A stretch of DNA of 64,000 nt from Spirochaetes bacterium GWE1_32_154 (GTDB lineage Bacteria > Spirochaetota > GWE2-31-10), in NCBI GenBank assembly GCA_001829315.1, contig MIAY01000003.1, forward strand, positions 1 to 64,000, in the 5' to 3' direction. Under the pieces are notes generated by a model. It was not told the DNA's origin. It made no database searches and saw only the letters and a list, made by a program, of their open reading frames with translations. Shown piece by piece: positions 45,601 through 54,722 of this stretch (positions are counted from its first letter, which is position 1; every line of letters begins with the position of its first letter). The translations under genes were made by a program, and so were the position numbers.

Positions 45601-45798
45601 ATTCATAACATAAGTAACTTCTTCTGCGTTGAGAAATTCTGACATTGAAGTAAATCCTGAAATATCTGCAAACATGACAACAGCATATCTTTTTTCATTT
45701 ATATCAAAAGGGTCGTTTTGTGATGCAATAATTTTTTCTAATGTAAAATCAGGAAAGAATTTTTGTAGATAATGTATAAGGTTTTCTATTTTTTGCAT
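42652..45798 (-). CDS. Class III nucleotide cyclase with AAA ATPase and TPR-like region
   Basis: A 1048-residue protein. The N-terminal cyclase homology domain (about 15-195) has both metal aspartates (VMFADISGFTSM and DKFLGDCILCIFG) and the VIGDTVNTASR stretch; Lys in the DKFLGD motif and Thr before VIG fit an adenylate cyclase of the bacterial type. An AAA16-like ATPase follows (about 220-520; GDSGVGKTT at about 258, IVLFIDDIHNFDDDS), then helical repeats of TPR type to the end. The architecture equals soluble CyaA-like signalling cyclases. Substrate (ATP or GTP) is inferred. The convergent neighbour gene encodes a cyclic-nucleotide-binding domain. Confidence 0.88.
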   Translation of the reverse strand: MQKIENLIHYLQKFFPDFTLEKIIASQNDPFDINEKRYAVVMFADISGFTSMSEFLNAEEVTYVMNHIFSILGSKVEKYNGMIDKFLGDCILCIFGIIDGNEPEKDACLCALEIMESIDGINIEIKKKHDIEIDMSIGINAGELVIGNIGYSNRMEFTVIGDTVNTASRIQHEANPGDIYISDSVYKRTKSFFYIESVGLRKLKNKKDLVHIYKLSDHLHSQTDLHNEIDLFGRNQELDILNELLEKEENTFHSVTIYGDSGVGKTTLVHYFCEKSSENKSIGVVYLTGDKYYSDSSCYPIKQLLKDIINQNSTIEGTINKDSIKVAFINFIIKLFDNKKSIVLFIDDIHNFDDDSIDIITGLQTILTDYKIIVIITQRDINQIKVDTEITIKLDGLDEYTTGILCERFLKNKIAVSVIQYVHQLTMGNPYYIYELINDFYENKTIDIIDHYDFVNNDYRSIPVSLVNIILQKIDKLDYEEKKILRYASLCGLKVEISLLKQLTNLSETDLITFYNKISLLNIATIFDESGRSFFKFTHQTAQEAISRSILDKTQQNIHLKIADKSLLILKYETGDAYEMIAYHYEEGNLPDKAVLYYFLSAVAYKNKFEINSAQKNLEKAIHISMRFEIDKTYGNVLVRDSDYYFTFFGIYLQTELDRTVLFMYYFLCFSGIEKQYLDGIDKTINCGFKNDFIKQRTIQRKLQTQYYFKTITYEDLKSSYSAMNNDMNSNFMKFDYWTTILSSYLRLYYIFTGSYESLISDIEEAFLKTSKYYSELVKEKIELEQNYFVLTAVYYLNKAHFYHVSGLIQGQNNTDLIIETLEYGLQFIKSDIDVLSYITYATTYIIVDNNIMLGYNLKSLTLAIKIGNIYSQSCLNSQIGYNYLISSEYDTALQYFFSAVDICIKAGYQHELSMAYYNMGTAYYLLNDYTQTIQFTLKSIEIKKDFPQTYTTEDWTSIMFPKTLLAVSYFFSNQYELVLNEVENILILDNINRNKAFKDLCIYIKTISLNRINSPDKTKHEDIEISNNLLECDNLIVINFLKKMKSY

Positions 45799-46068
45799 TA
45801 AAGTATTTTAACACAATTATTTAATATTTAAAGAGAATTAAATGTTTTTCACTATTTGTAAAAATAAAATATACTTTTTTAAGTAATCTTAATAGGTACA
45901 TAAACCTTGGGAATTATTTTACTTGAAATACTCTATATAATCAATGCAATAATAAATATTCATTTAAAAAAAATATGTTTGGAAATTAATTGGCCTTTAA
46001 TTATTTTCTTCTATTATTAATCAATATAAATTTGCTTTACGTATTCCACTAAATACCGAAACGTATCC

Positions 46069-49000
46069 TCACGCCAGCAACAATCTTTTTATAGTATCCT
46101 GCATTGCAGTTTTAAACCCCTCATCTTGAGATATCAAACGATACAAGTCAAGTTCATTTTTGCGTTGTTTGCCCATTACGTCATCAAATATTTTACTAAA
46201 GGCAATTTCTCTGTTTTGAGGATCTGCATTGTCGGCATATTTTTCTTTGAAATCAGTATGTTCTTTCATTTTTTGAGCAAGGTTCACAAATTTTTCTCTT
46301 TGTTCATCCGGTGTAGCTTCCCAACCTTGAAACCATCTTTCGTTAAAACTTTTGATAATTAAATCCAATTCATCTTTTTCAGAATCACCGCCGTGTGCAC
46401 CTCGCGGATTTGAGTTTTGCGGGTCAACTTCTGTTTCTGATGGATCAAGACCAATTGATATGTTTAGTTTTACCCTCTCTAATCCATACGTTGAAAGATC
46501 GATTGAATTTAATAAACCATCTAAGGCATCTTGTTCTTTATCTATAATAATGAGTTTTGGTATCAGAAATTTTAAGAACCAGAAGAGTTTTTCCCATACT
46601 AATACCTCATAAGGCATGATGGAAGACATTTGACCATATATTTTCACAAAATGTTTTGCTTTAATTTTATAATCGGCTTTTGCCTTATCTTCTAATTCTA
46701 ATGTTGTATTAAACCTTTCTGCAGCTATATCAATAATAGGACTTAATTCTTGAGCATTAACTCCTTTAAAATATTTCTCAACAAAATCCTCAACTTCGCT
46801 CCACTCATAAACACCGACATCATCTAAAATAGATTTTAATTCGTGTAGCACATTTATATCCGTTGCTTTACTTAATGAGGTTGCCGTATAAAAAGGATCG
46901 AATGATTTTTTTATGTCTTCTGTTGTATTGTAAAAATCAAGAATAAACAAATCTTCGGTTTTTTTACCGAGTTTATCGGATGAACGATTTAATCTTGATA
47001 AGGCCTGAACAGCTATAACCCCTTGCAGTTTTTTATCAACATACATGGCTGTTAATTTTGGTTGGTCATAACCTGTGAGGTATTTATTAGCAACCACTAA
47101 AATTCGATATTCATCCATATCAAGATAACGGGCAATTTTATCGCTGATGTAACCGGGGTCAGATGAATTTGCAGTATCTAAATTGTCAGAAAAGTCATTT
47201 ATACTCTCCTCTGTATATTCAATACCTTTTATTTTTTTTATTCCTGAAAAAGCAATTGCGATTCTGAAAGGATTGTCTCTTTCATCTAACAACGTTTTTA
47301 GTGCAAAATAATAACTGATGGCTGATTCTATGCTTTGTGTTGCAACAATTGCTTTTGCCTTTCCTTTAAGTTTCTTTGTATTTACCAGTTTTGTTACAAA
47401 GTGCTCAAGCATTATATCTGCTTTTGTTGCAATGGTTTGTTTATTCTGCTCAACATAGGTTCTTAATTTCTTTTGTGCTTTAACAGTATCAAATAATGGA
47501 TTTGCCTGTATCGACTTTTCGATTTCGTAATAACTTTTATAGGTTGTATAATTGGCTAATACATCTAAAATAAATCCTTCTTCTATGGCTTGTTTCATTG
47601 AGTATAAGTGAAACGGTTTAAACTTACCATCTTCCTGTTTAATACCGAAACGTTCAAGAGTATTATTTTTAGGTGTTGCGGTAAATGCCAAATAAGAAGC
47701 ATTACCACGCATTTTTCGTGATTCCATGACTTCTACTATTTTATCCTGTGGGTCTTCTTCCTCATCATTCTCATCGGAAGCATTTCCCATTGCCTGATTC
47801 ATTTTGCCGGCTGCGGTTCCACTCTGACTGCTATGTGCTTCATCTATGATTACAGCAAATCGCTTATCGCTTAAATCAGCAATACCATCCACTATAAATG
47901 GAAATTTCTGAATGGTAGTAATAATAATTTTCTTTCCACTTTCTAAACTGTTTTTCAACTCGGCAGATGAAAAAGCAGGAGCAACAATATTTTTTACTTC
48001 TGAAAACTCTTTGATGTTTTCCCGTAACTGCTTATCTAACAACCGTCTATCCGTTACAACAATCACAGAATCAAACAAAGGGTTTGAAATACCTTTGCTA
48101 CCCGGAATCGTATCAGTTTCAGGATAGGTTTCTATTAATTGATATGCTGCCCAGGTAATTGAATTGGATTTACCCGAACCGGCTGAATGTTGAATCAAAT
48201 AGGTTTGACCCACACCTTTTTTACCGGCATCATTAATAATTTTACGAACTACATCCAATTGATGATAACGAGGAAAATACAAAGTCTTTTTATTTAATGG
48301 GTCGGTATCTTTACCATCAAAGCGGACAAAATGCTGAATAATATTGGCAACACTTCTTCTCGTAAATATCTCATCCCATAAATAAGATGTTTTATGTCCG
48401 AATGGATTAGGCGGATTACCTTTACCAAATAAGGGTTCTTTCTGACCCAGATTGAACGGTAGAAAGTAAGTGTTTACGCCATCCAGCTTAGTTGTCATAT
48501 ACGCTTCATCAGTATCAACTGCGAAGTGAACAATACAACGCCCGAAATTCAATAAGGGCTGTGTTATATCCCGTTTAAATTTGTATTGATTTTGCCCATG
48601 AACTTTTGCATTTTGTCCTGTCCAATGATTTTTTAACTCCATCGTGGCAAATGGTAATCCATTCACAAAAAGCACCATGTCAATTTCTTCACCTGTATTG
48701 GCAAGTGAATAGCGAAGCTGCCGGGTTGCACTAAATTGATTGCTTTCAAAATTATCTTTTACGTTCTCGCTCGAACTTGCTAACGGTAATGGATAGAGTA
48801 AAGTAAAATGTGCATCATCAACATCTAATCCTTTTCGAAACGAACGAAGTATTCCATATTTTTTAATCATACGATCTAATCGTTCAAGAATCTTTAATTT
48901 CCAATCATTTTGTTTCTGCAGTTTAGCTAACTCATCTTTTTGGGTAGCTTGTAAAAAATCCCAAAAACGAAGTTCGTCAATGGCATATTTTGCATTAAAA

Positions 49001-49167
49001 TCTTCGGGCATTCCAATGTAATAACCATTACCGGCACGATAAGTGTAAGCTTTATCGCTTATTGTATAATTAGAAATGTTTTGTTTTTTCAACTCTTCAA
49101 GAGATGTGCCAGTTAGTCTTGTTTCTATGGCTGCTTCAAGAGCTTGTTCGTTAGTTTTAGATGTCAT
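46069..49167 (-). CDS. hsdR: Type I restriction enzyme R subunit HsdR
   Basis: A 1032-residue motor-nuclease subunit. The N-terminal nuclease core is at about 155-178 (EEIDMVLFVNGLPFATMELKN: D...E-x-K). Helicase motifs follow: Walker A QHSAGSGKSN (about 323), DEAH box IDEAHSSQSG (about 439), LAFTATPKN, and late motif VVANKYLTGYDQPKLTAMYVDK. It cleaves DNA after translocation when the HsdM-HsdS complex meets unmodified sites. I use ATG 49167 with AAGGA upstream; an in-frame start at 49185 would overlap the ATPase gene. Last gene of the RM operon; no terminator seen within the 270-bp spacer after it. Confidence 0.94.
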   Translation of the reverse strand: MTSKTNEQALEAAIETRLTGTSLEELKKQNISNYTISDKAYTYRAGNGYYIGMPEDFNAKYAIDELRFWDFLQATQKDELAKLQKQNDWKLKILERLDRMIKKYGILRSFRKGLDVDDAHFTLLYPLPLASSSENVKDNFESNQFSATRQLRYSLANTGEEIDMVLFVNGLPFATMELKNHWTGQNAKVHGQNQYKFKRDITQPLLNFGRCIVHFAVDTDEAYMTTKLDGVNTYFLPFNLGQKEPLFGKGNPPNPFGHKTSYLWDEIFTRRSVANIIQHFVRFDGKDTDPLNKKTLYFPRYHQLDVVRKIINDAGKKGVGQTYLIQHSAGSGKSNSITWAAYQLIETYPETDTIPGSKGISNPLFDSVIVVTDRRLLDKQLRENIKEFSEVKNIVAPAFSSAELKNSLESGKKIIITTIQKFPFIVDGIADLSDKRFAVIIDEAHSSQSGTAAGKMNQAMGNASDENDEEEDPQDKIVEVMESRKMRGNASYLAFTATPKNNTLERFGIKQEDGKFKPFHLYSMKQAIEEGFILDVLANYTTYKSYYEIEKSIQANPLFDTVKAQKKLRTYVEQNKQTIATKADIMLEHFVTKLVNTKKLKGKAKAIVATQSIESAISYYFALKTLLDERDNPFRIAIAFSGIKKIKGIEYTEESINDFSDNLDTANSSDPGYISDKIARYLDMDEYRILVVANKYLTGYDQPKLTAMYVDKKLQGVIAVQALSRLNRSSDKLGKKTEDLFILDFYNTTEDIKKSFDPFYTATSLSKATDINVLHELKSILDDVGVYEWSEVEDFVEKYFKGVNAQELSPIIDIAAERFNTTLELEDKAKADYKIKAKHFVKIYGQMSSIMPYEVLVWEKLFWFLKFLIPKLIIIDKEQDALDGLLNSIDLSTYGLERVKLNISIGLDPSETEVDPQNSNPRGAHGGDSEKDELDLIIKSFNERWFQGWEATPDEQREKFVNLAQKMKEHTDFKEKYADNADPQNREIAFSKIFDDVMGKQRKNELDLYRLISQDEGFKTAMQDTIKRLLLA

Positions 49168-49171
49168 AAAA

Positions 49172-52100
49172 TTAATTCCTTGCATTAAATTCGTAATTTC
49201 TTGGTATTAATGAAAAAGTGTCTGCCTTGATTGCAGTAATTTTATCTTCTACCATTTTTATTGGATTACCAATAAAATGTATGCTACTTGGTGTAACTCT
49301 TACTATTTCGTAATCGATATTTCCAGTTGCAATATTTACTTCAGCTATTGAAATAAAAAAATTATTATTGTTTTCCGAATGAGTTGTTTTAACCTCAACT
49401 AATATTGGTTTACTGTCTTTATAACCAATCAAATCAAAGCTTGAAAATTTATAATGCATGGTTATATAGAAAAATGGAATTAATGATTTTTGTAATTTCT
49501 CGTTATCTTCAATAACTGAAATACAATTTTCTTTATATTTTAAAAGAGAATCGTTTCCAATTTTACTTTTAATTACTTCATATATTTCATCAATCCCTTT
49601 CTTTTTATCTTCACTTGAATAAGCCAAAAAAATATTGATGTAATAATTTAAAACTTCGATTTCTCCTGTTGCCCCTATCTCTTCATAATCTATTTCTGTA
49701 GTTTTACCATCTATACCTGTTTTAAATATCTTTTTAGTAGAATTATGATTTATTATTTCTTGGCGAGAAGAGCCCCCAAGATATGATGTTTCTTTAATTA
49801 CTTTTGTGTTAGCACTTTCCATTTGTTGAAAGATGTTATCTATTTTATCATTTACAATCAATTCTCTTTTATTTATTTCAACTTTTTCAGGGTTATCAAA
49901 TGATTTATAATCTGAAAATTTAAGTTCGATTTGAGATTCAATACTTTTGATAAAATCATCAATTCCTAATTTGTACTTATTGCCTCTTATTTGCTCTAAA
50001 ATTTGACGGGCGTCTTCATTGTTTTTTGATATTAAAAAAGTTTCAAATAAGGCAATTTGATCAAAATATATGTTTTCATCTATCTCTAATTTAAAATTAT
50101 CAAAATATCCTTCAAATATTATTTTTGCTCTTTCTATAATTTCGTTAAATTTTGAAAAACCACACTCCCTTTCTATTTTAACTAAAATATCGCTTTGAGT
50201 CTGTTTATTATAATAATACCAATTATTTGATAATTGACTATAATCTTCAACAATATTTTTTAAAATAATTTTTTGAAATTCAAACCATTTTGTTTGATAA
50301 TCTAGTTTCCACTTTTTACTTATTATATCCAAATCTAAAACATTAAAACTCTTCTCTAATTCAAAAATGTCTTTATGAAAAATCAAAAGTTCTACTAAAT
50401 CTTTTATTGAAGTATTACCAAACAAATATTCTGCAATACCTTCTGCTTTATGAGTAAAGTTTGAATCGGTGCTTAAGTATAATTTACTTTTATTTGAATC
50501 AATTGCATAAACTTTTGATAGAATTGTTGATTTTTCATTAAATAAGATCTCTTGTTGTAAATTATCAACATCTATAATTTCAAGGGATGTTAATCGCTTC
50601 TGTAATTCAGATAAATCAACATTATCATCTAAATAGTTTTTATCTGAATTCTTCGAATAGCTTATGCTTATTAATAAATATATGATTTTTTGCTCAATCA
50701 TTCTTTTTAAGTCATCGTTTATAATTTGATTAGTATAATTAATTTTACCATTTTTAGGAGTAATTATATTCTTTTCAAGATATTCTGGTATATCACTACC
50801 AGAATAGTAGCAAAGTAATTTTATTGCATGGAATTGAGTAAATAAATCAAAATCAAATTTGTTTTTTAGTATTATAAAATCTGTTGTAGATGACCATGAT
50901 AAAATATCATTTTCAATTATCAAATACTGCTTAGAATCATCAAACAAAGAAAATACACTTTGATACAATCTGATTATTTCGTTTTTATTTGAAAAATTAG
51001 TTGCCATTCTCTCAAATAAAATATCTCTATAAGAAGTTGGAAAATCATTATATTTTTTAACTTTTAGGTTTTCAAGTTCATCTTTAATATATTGATTACT
51101 TAGGGTTTCTAAAAATCTATAATTATTATCATTTACAAGTGCTGGATGTATCTGCTTCCCTTCTGGTGTAATAATATAAAAGTTTTTGATTAAACTCTCA
51201 TCAATTTTTTCTTCTTTTCTATCAGATAAAGCTGGAATAAAATCAATTCCAGATTTTAATTTATTGAAAAGTCGTATATCAGTAAATATGTATTTTGATC
51301 TTGTGGAAACTCCTAAAAATCGTAAAAAATCATTTTCTTTATTTTTAGGTATTATTTCAACAAAGAAATCTAAATCAAGCTCATCAAATGTGCATAATTG
51401 AGCTGGTTTATATTTTTGATTATTCGTTTTAAGGAATATTGTAGAAATATTAAAATTTGCCTGATTTATAATGGAGTTATTTTCACGTAAAGTTGAGTTA
51501 TAAGCACGATTAAATCTGTGTGTTATAAAAAATGTTTGATCTTTTTTTGTTTCAAATATTTGGTACAAGCTTTTTATTAGTTCTTTCTGCTGATCTTCTG
51601 AATAAGCCTGTTTTTTATAGTCACCAGAAAAAGAGCATTGTTTATAATATTTCAATAATTCGTTAAAATCATTAAAATCCTTTATTTTTAACCCTTCTTT
51701 TCTAAAATATTCATCAGATATTTCAAATTCAGTTATATTGATACCAAGGAAATTTGGTAATGTAATGGAAGAATCAATTTTGTCACTTTTTTTTCTAAAT
51801 ATTAATTCCGTATCATGTTCAAACCTTAAATTAGGTATAATACATGCACCTAATTTAAGTAGTTCTTCTCCTAATGTTCTTTTAAATATTTCAGATCTTT
51901 TATATTGTTTATATGAATCATCAGTTAACCTATTTATAAGATCACATATATTATTAAAAAATAAATCATGCTCATCTATGTTTTTTTCTTCTCTAAAATA
52001 TTTATCTGCAATTTTAGAAAAAAAAATGGATGCGTTTCCAAAACACCATTCGCTTATTCCAAGAATTTGTCTTGAACAATCATAAATTGGTTTTGAATCT

Positions 52101-53338
52101 TTTAATTCAATTATATTCCAATTAAATTGATTCAATTTAATTTTTTTGATATTTTTGTTTATATATATACAATTTATTTTAGTAAAGTCGTCTATGTATG
52201 AGTTTAATACAAAGAAATATAATTCTACACAAGCTCTCAATAAAACAGTGTTATATTTACCAATAGTTGTGTTTTTATCAAAATTCACATCTGTTCTATC
52301 AACCTTTGTATGAAAGTCTGCATGAAAGTCAACATATTTAAAAGGAGATGGTACTTTTGTTGGCAGATAATTATATAATTTGCCTTCAGGAGTATCTTTA
52401 ATATAAATGGCTACTTTGGGCTTATCAATTGTTATTCCAGCTAATTTTGCTAGATTAATTATTTCTGCATTCGCATTAGCAGAAAAAAAATTACTATCGA
52501 AATCTTCAACTTTTTTAATATAAATTACTCCATTAAAATCGAATTTAATTTCGAAATTCTTATTGTGTTTTAGTTGAACAAATTGAAAGTGAATATTTTT
52601 GATTTCGTCAAACAATTGCCTCACTTTATCGATATCAGAAAATGGAATTTCAATGATAGTTACATATCCGTCCTTAAGCAGTTTACTAACATACAATTCT
52701 CCTTCATTGGTAATATGCAATGGGTAATAGTATCCAGGAACTCCTCTGTTTTTTAAATTATCTTCCTTTTGAATTGCTATTAGATTTTCTTTGATCTTAA
52801 TTCTAATTGATTCCTCAAATTCAATGGGAATTTTTTCTAAATCTTTAAATGAATCATAAAGTCTAAAGCTTATTGTTTCATCAATATTCTCTCTATTGTT
52901 TATGAGTTTCCCTTTAGTGTAAATATTTGTATAATCTGCAATAGAAAAAACCGACTTGAAACCAACACCTTTGTTACCAATACTTTCACTTACATTTTTT
53001 GTTGAAGTTGAAATCGAACAAATTGATTGAAAATCATAACGCTTGAAAATACCAATTTCAGAAGAACCATTTTTATAATCATGATTTGCATTAAAAGTAA
53101 ATTTTTCACCATCATTGGCTACATACAGAGAATTGTCCTTTACTTGAACAAGAATATTCTTATCTGCTTTATCAAATGCATTTTGCAATAATTCATACAA
53201 AACTCTTCCTTGATAATCTGCACTAACTTGATCTATCTGTCCTGAGTTGATTTTAATAGTTTCAATTCCAACATTTTTATAATAGTTGTAATGATTTTCA
53301 AATATCTGATCTTCTAAAGATAGAATATTCTCTTTCAT
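49172..53338 (-). CDS. Sacsin/HSP90-like ATPase with DUF3883-like C-terminal nuclease domain, embedded in RM operon
   Basis: A 1388-residue protein. The N-terminus has a GHKL ATP-binding fold of sacsin type: N box VLYELLQNAFDKADK (about 45), G1 LYVANDGEKF, and G2 IGNKGVGFKSVFSIAD (about 118). A long helical middle has no family I know. The end (about 1220-1370) resembles DUF3883: GATGEIEVLNYY, then SFDLIGYKD and LVEVKTT (about 1300-1312), a D...E-x-K pattern of PD-(D/E)XK nucleases. It overlaps the hsdS stop by ATGA and ends 4 bp before hsdR, so it is an integral operon member. A defence role is inferred from context; the activity is untested. Confidence 0.75.
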   Translation of the reverse strand: MKENILSLEDQIFENHYNYYKNVGIETIKINSGQIDQVSADYQGRVLYELLQNAFDKADKNILVQVKDNSLYVANDGEKFTFNANHDYKNGSSEIGIFKRYDFQSICSISTSTKNVSESIGNKGVGFKSVFSIADYTNIYTKGKLINNRENIDETISFRLYDSFKDLEKIPIEFEESIRIKIKENLIAIQKEDNLKNRGVPGYYYPLHITNEGELYVSKLLKDGYVTIIEIPFSDIDKVRQLFDEIKNIHFQFVQLKHNKNFEIKFDFNGVIYIKKVEDFDSNFFSANANAEIINLAKLAGITIDKPKVAIYIKDTPEGKLYNYLPTKVPSPFKYVDFHADFHTKVDRTDVNFDKNTTIGKYNTVLLRACVELYFFVLNSYIDDFTKINCIYINKNIKKIKLNQFNWNIIELKDSKPIYDCSRQILGISEWCFGNASIFFSKIADKYFREEKNIDEHDLFFNNICDLINRLTDDSYKQYKRSEIFKRTLGEELLKLGACIIPNLRFEHDTELIFRKKSDKIDSSITLPNFLGINITEFEISDEYFRKEGLKIKDFNDFNELLKYYKQCSFSGDYKKQAYSEDQQKELIKSLYQIFETKKDQTFFITHRFNRAYNSTLRENNSIINQANFNISTIFLKTNNQKYKPAQLCTFDELDLDFFVEIIPKNKENDFLRFLGVSTRSKYIFTDIRLFNKLKSGIDFIPALSDRKEEKIDESLIKNFYIITPEGKQIHPALVNDNNYRFLETLSNQYIKDELENLKVKKYNDFPTSYRDILFERMATNFSNKNEIIRLYQSVFSLFDDSKQYLIIENDILSWSSTTDFIILKNKFDFDLFTQFHAIKLLCYYSGSDIPEYLEKNIITPKNGKINYTNQIINDDLKRMIEQKIIYLLISISYSKNSDKNYLDDNVDLSELQKRLTSLEIIDVDNLQQEILFNEKSTILSKVYAIDSNKSKLYLSTDSNFTHKAEGIAEYLFGNTSIKDLVELLIFHKDIFELEKSFNVLDLDIISKKWKLDYQTKWFEFQKIILKNIVEDYSQLSNNWYYYNKQTQSDILVKIERECGFSKFNEIIERAKIIFEGYFDNFKLEIDENIYFDQIALFETFLISKNNEDARQILEQIRGNKYKLGIDDFIKSIESQIELKFSDYKSFDNPEKVEINKRELIVNDKIDNIFQQMESANTKVIKETSYLGGSSRQEIINHNSTKKIFKTGIDGKTTEIDYEEIGATGEIEVLNYYINIFLAYSSEDKKKGIDEIYEVIKSKIGNDSLLKYKENCISVIEDNEKLQKSLIPFFYITMHYKFSSFDLIGYKDSKPILVEVKTTHSENNNNFFISIAEVNIATGNIDYEIVRVTPSSIHFIGNPIKMVEDKITAIKADTFSLIPRNYEFNARN

Positions 53339-54627
53339 ACTTCACTCACTTTTATTTTACCTGTAACCGCACTATTTATTAATGTGGCTTTGTATTCTTT
53401 TAGTTTTTCATTTTCCTGCTCTTTGAGACTGATGGCTGTGGCGATTTTGGTGGTTGCGATTTCGATATAATTAACTATTTCATTTTGTTCATTTATAGGG
53501 GGCACTATTATAGGAAGCCTTTTAAAATCACTATAATTTAGATTTTGTCTTAATCCAGTACCAAATTTATATATGACTTTCGTAGTATCAAGAGAATGAA
53601 TAAAATTGTAAACATAGTTTGAATTATTTCCATTAATTATATTTAAATTCAAGTAAGCGCTTGTAATAATTCCATTATTTATTGCAATTCCGGTTCTTAA
53701 ACTAGTCTTATCATTCTGTAAATCCATACATCGAATTATTATATCACCAGGTTTAATTATTTGGTATGTTTCAAATGATTCAGGAACTAACCCTGTTAAT
53801 TTTTCTTCAGGTTTAATAACAATTTTACCATAACTAAGAGATAGAACAACATCCTCCTTCATTCCAGTATTTTTTGTTTTATTTTCTTTATAAACCCTAA
53901 AACCTGGTAAAATTTCCCACCCTTCCGGCACTTCCCCAATCCATTCCACACCGCTGTCTTTCATTTTCACATTAGGATTCAGCCCTCGTGTAACTGCCTT
54001 GTGAATGAGTATTTGCCTGCGTTCTTTGAGTAGTTCTATTTGCTTTTGTTTGATGCTGATGGCTTTGTCAATCAATGCTGTTTTGCGGTCGAGAAAGGCG
54101 GCGATGGCGGATTGTTCTTCTTTGGGAGGAAGTATTGACGTGATTCTAAAAAAGTCATCAGTATACAATCTCAATCGGCTTTCAATTACACCTGAAGAAT
54201 TTCTTTTAAATTCAGTCTTATATAAATCTATTCTCAATAAGTAATGAAAATACCTACTAACATCGATTGTCTTGAGTCTATAAATTGAATATGCTGGACT
54301 TGTAATGCCATTGAAATTAGAGAAACCCAAACTTCCATTCCATGCCAACATAATATTACTTACTAAATCTCCTTCACATACTTTTTTATATCCTTCTAAA
54401 GTTGTAGCATTAGTAAGCATTCCACCATCGTCTAATCGTTCGGTTTTATTAGTTACACCTGTGTATTGAGAAACAGAAAGTAAATCTTCAGTGCCATCAC
54501 AACTTTTTTCATTTATTTCTTTGAATAAATGTTTTATTCGTGTAGTAGCCCAACCACTCGGAATCTCCCCAAGCCATTCAACTCCAGAATCTTTATAAGC
54601 AGGATATTTGTTATTTTCAGTTTTCAT
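53335..54627 (-). CDS. hsdS: Type I restriction enzyme specificity subunit HsdS
   Basis: A 430-residue specificity subunit with two target-recognition domains (about 15-185 and 230-395), each opened by the conserved DSGVEW-L/I-GE-I/V-P-x-GW stretch, and each followed by a helical spacer (QSAIAAFLDRKTALIDKAI; NEIVNYIEIATTKIATAISL). The two halves are arranged as in standard HsdS, so the target should be bipartite. It separates hsdM from hsdR together with a toxin-antitoxin pair and the ATPase gene. Stop codon overlaps the next start by ATGA. Confidence 0.93.
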   Translation of the reverse strand: MKTENNKYPAYKDSGVEWLGEIPSGWATTRIKHLFKEINEKSCDGTEDLLSVSQYTGVTNKTERLDDGGMLTNATTLEGYKKVCEGDLVSNIMLAWNGSLGFSNFNGITSPAYSIYRLKTIDVSRYFHYLLRIDLYKTEFKRNSSGVIESRLRLYTDDFFRITSILPPKEEQSAIAAFLDRKTALIDKAISIKQKQIELLKERRQILIHKAVTRGLNPNVKMKDSGVEWIGEVPEGWEILPGFRVYKENKTKNTGMKEDVVLSLSYGKIVIKPEEKLTGLVPESFETYQIIKPGDIIIRCMDLQNDKTSLRTGIAINNGIITSAYLNLNIINGNNSNYVYNFIHSLDTTKVIYKFGTGLRQNLNYSDFKRLPIIVPPINEQNEIVNYIEIATTKIATAISLKEQENEKLKEYKATLINSAVTGKIKVSEV

Positions 54628-54722
54628 CTTTTAGTCCAATAGTTTTTTTAAGTTTCAGCATCCGGTAATGCTTTTTGCAATTAGTTCGTTGCTGACGAGC
54701 CAATTATAAATTGTCCTGCACC

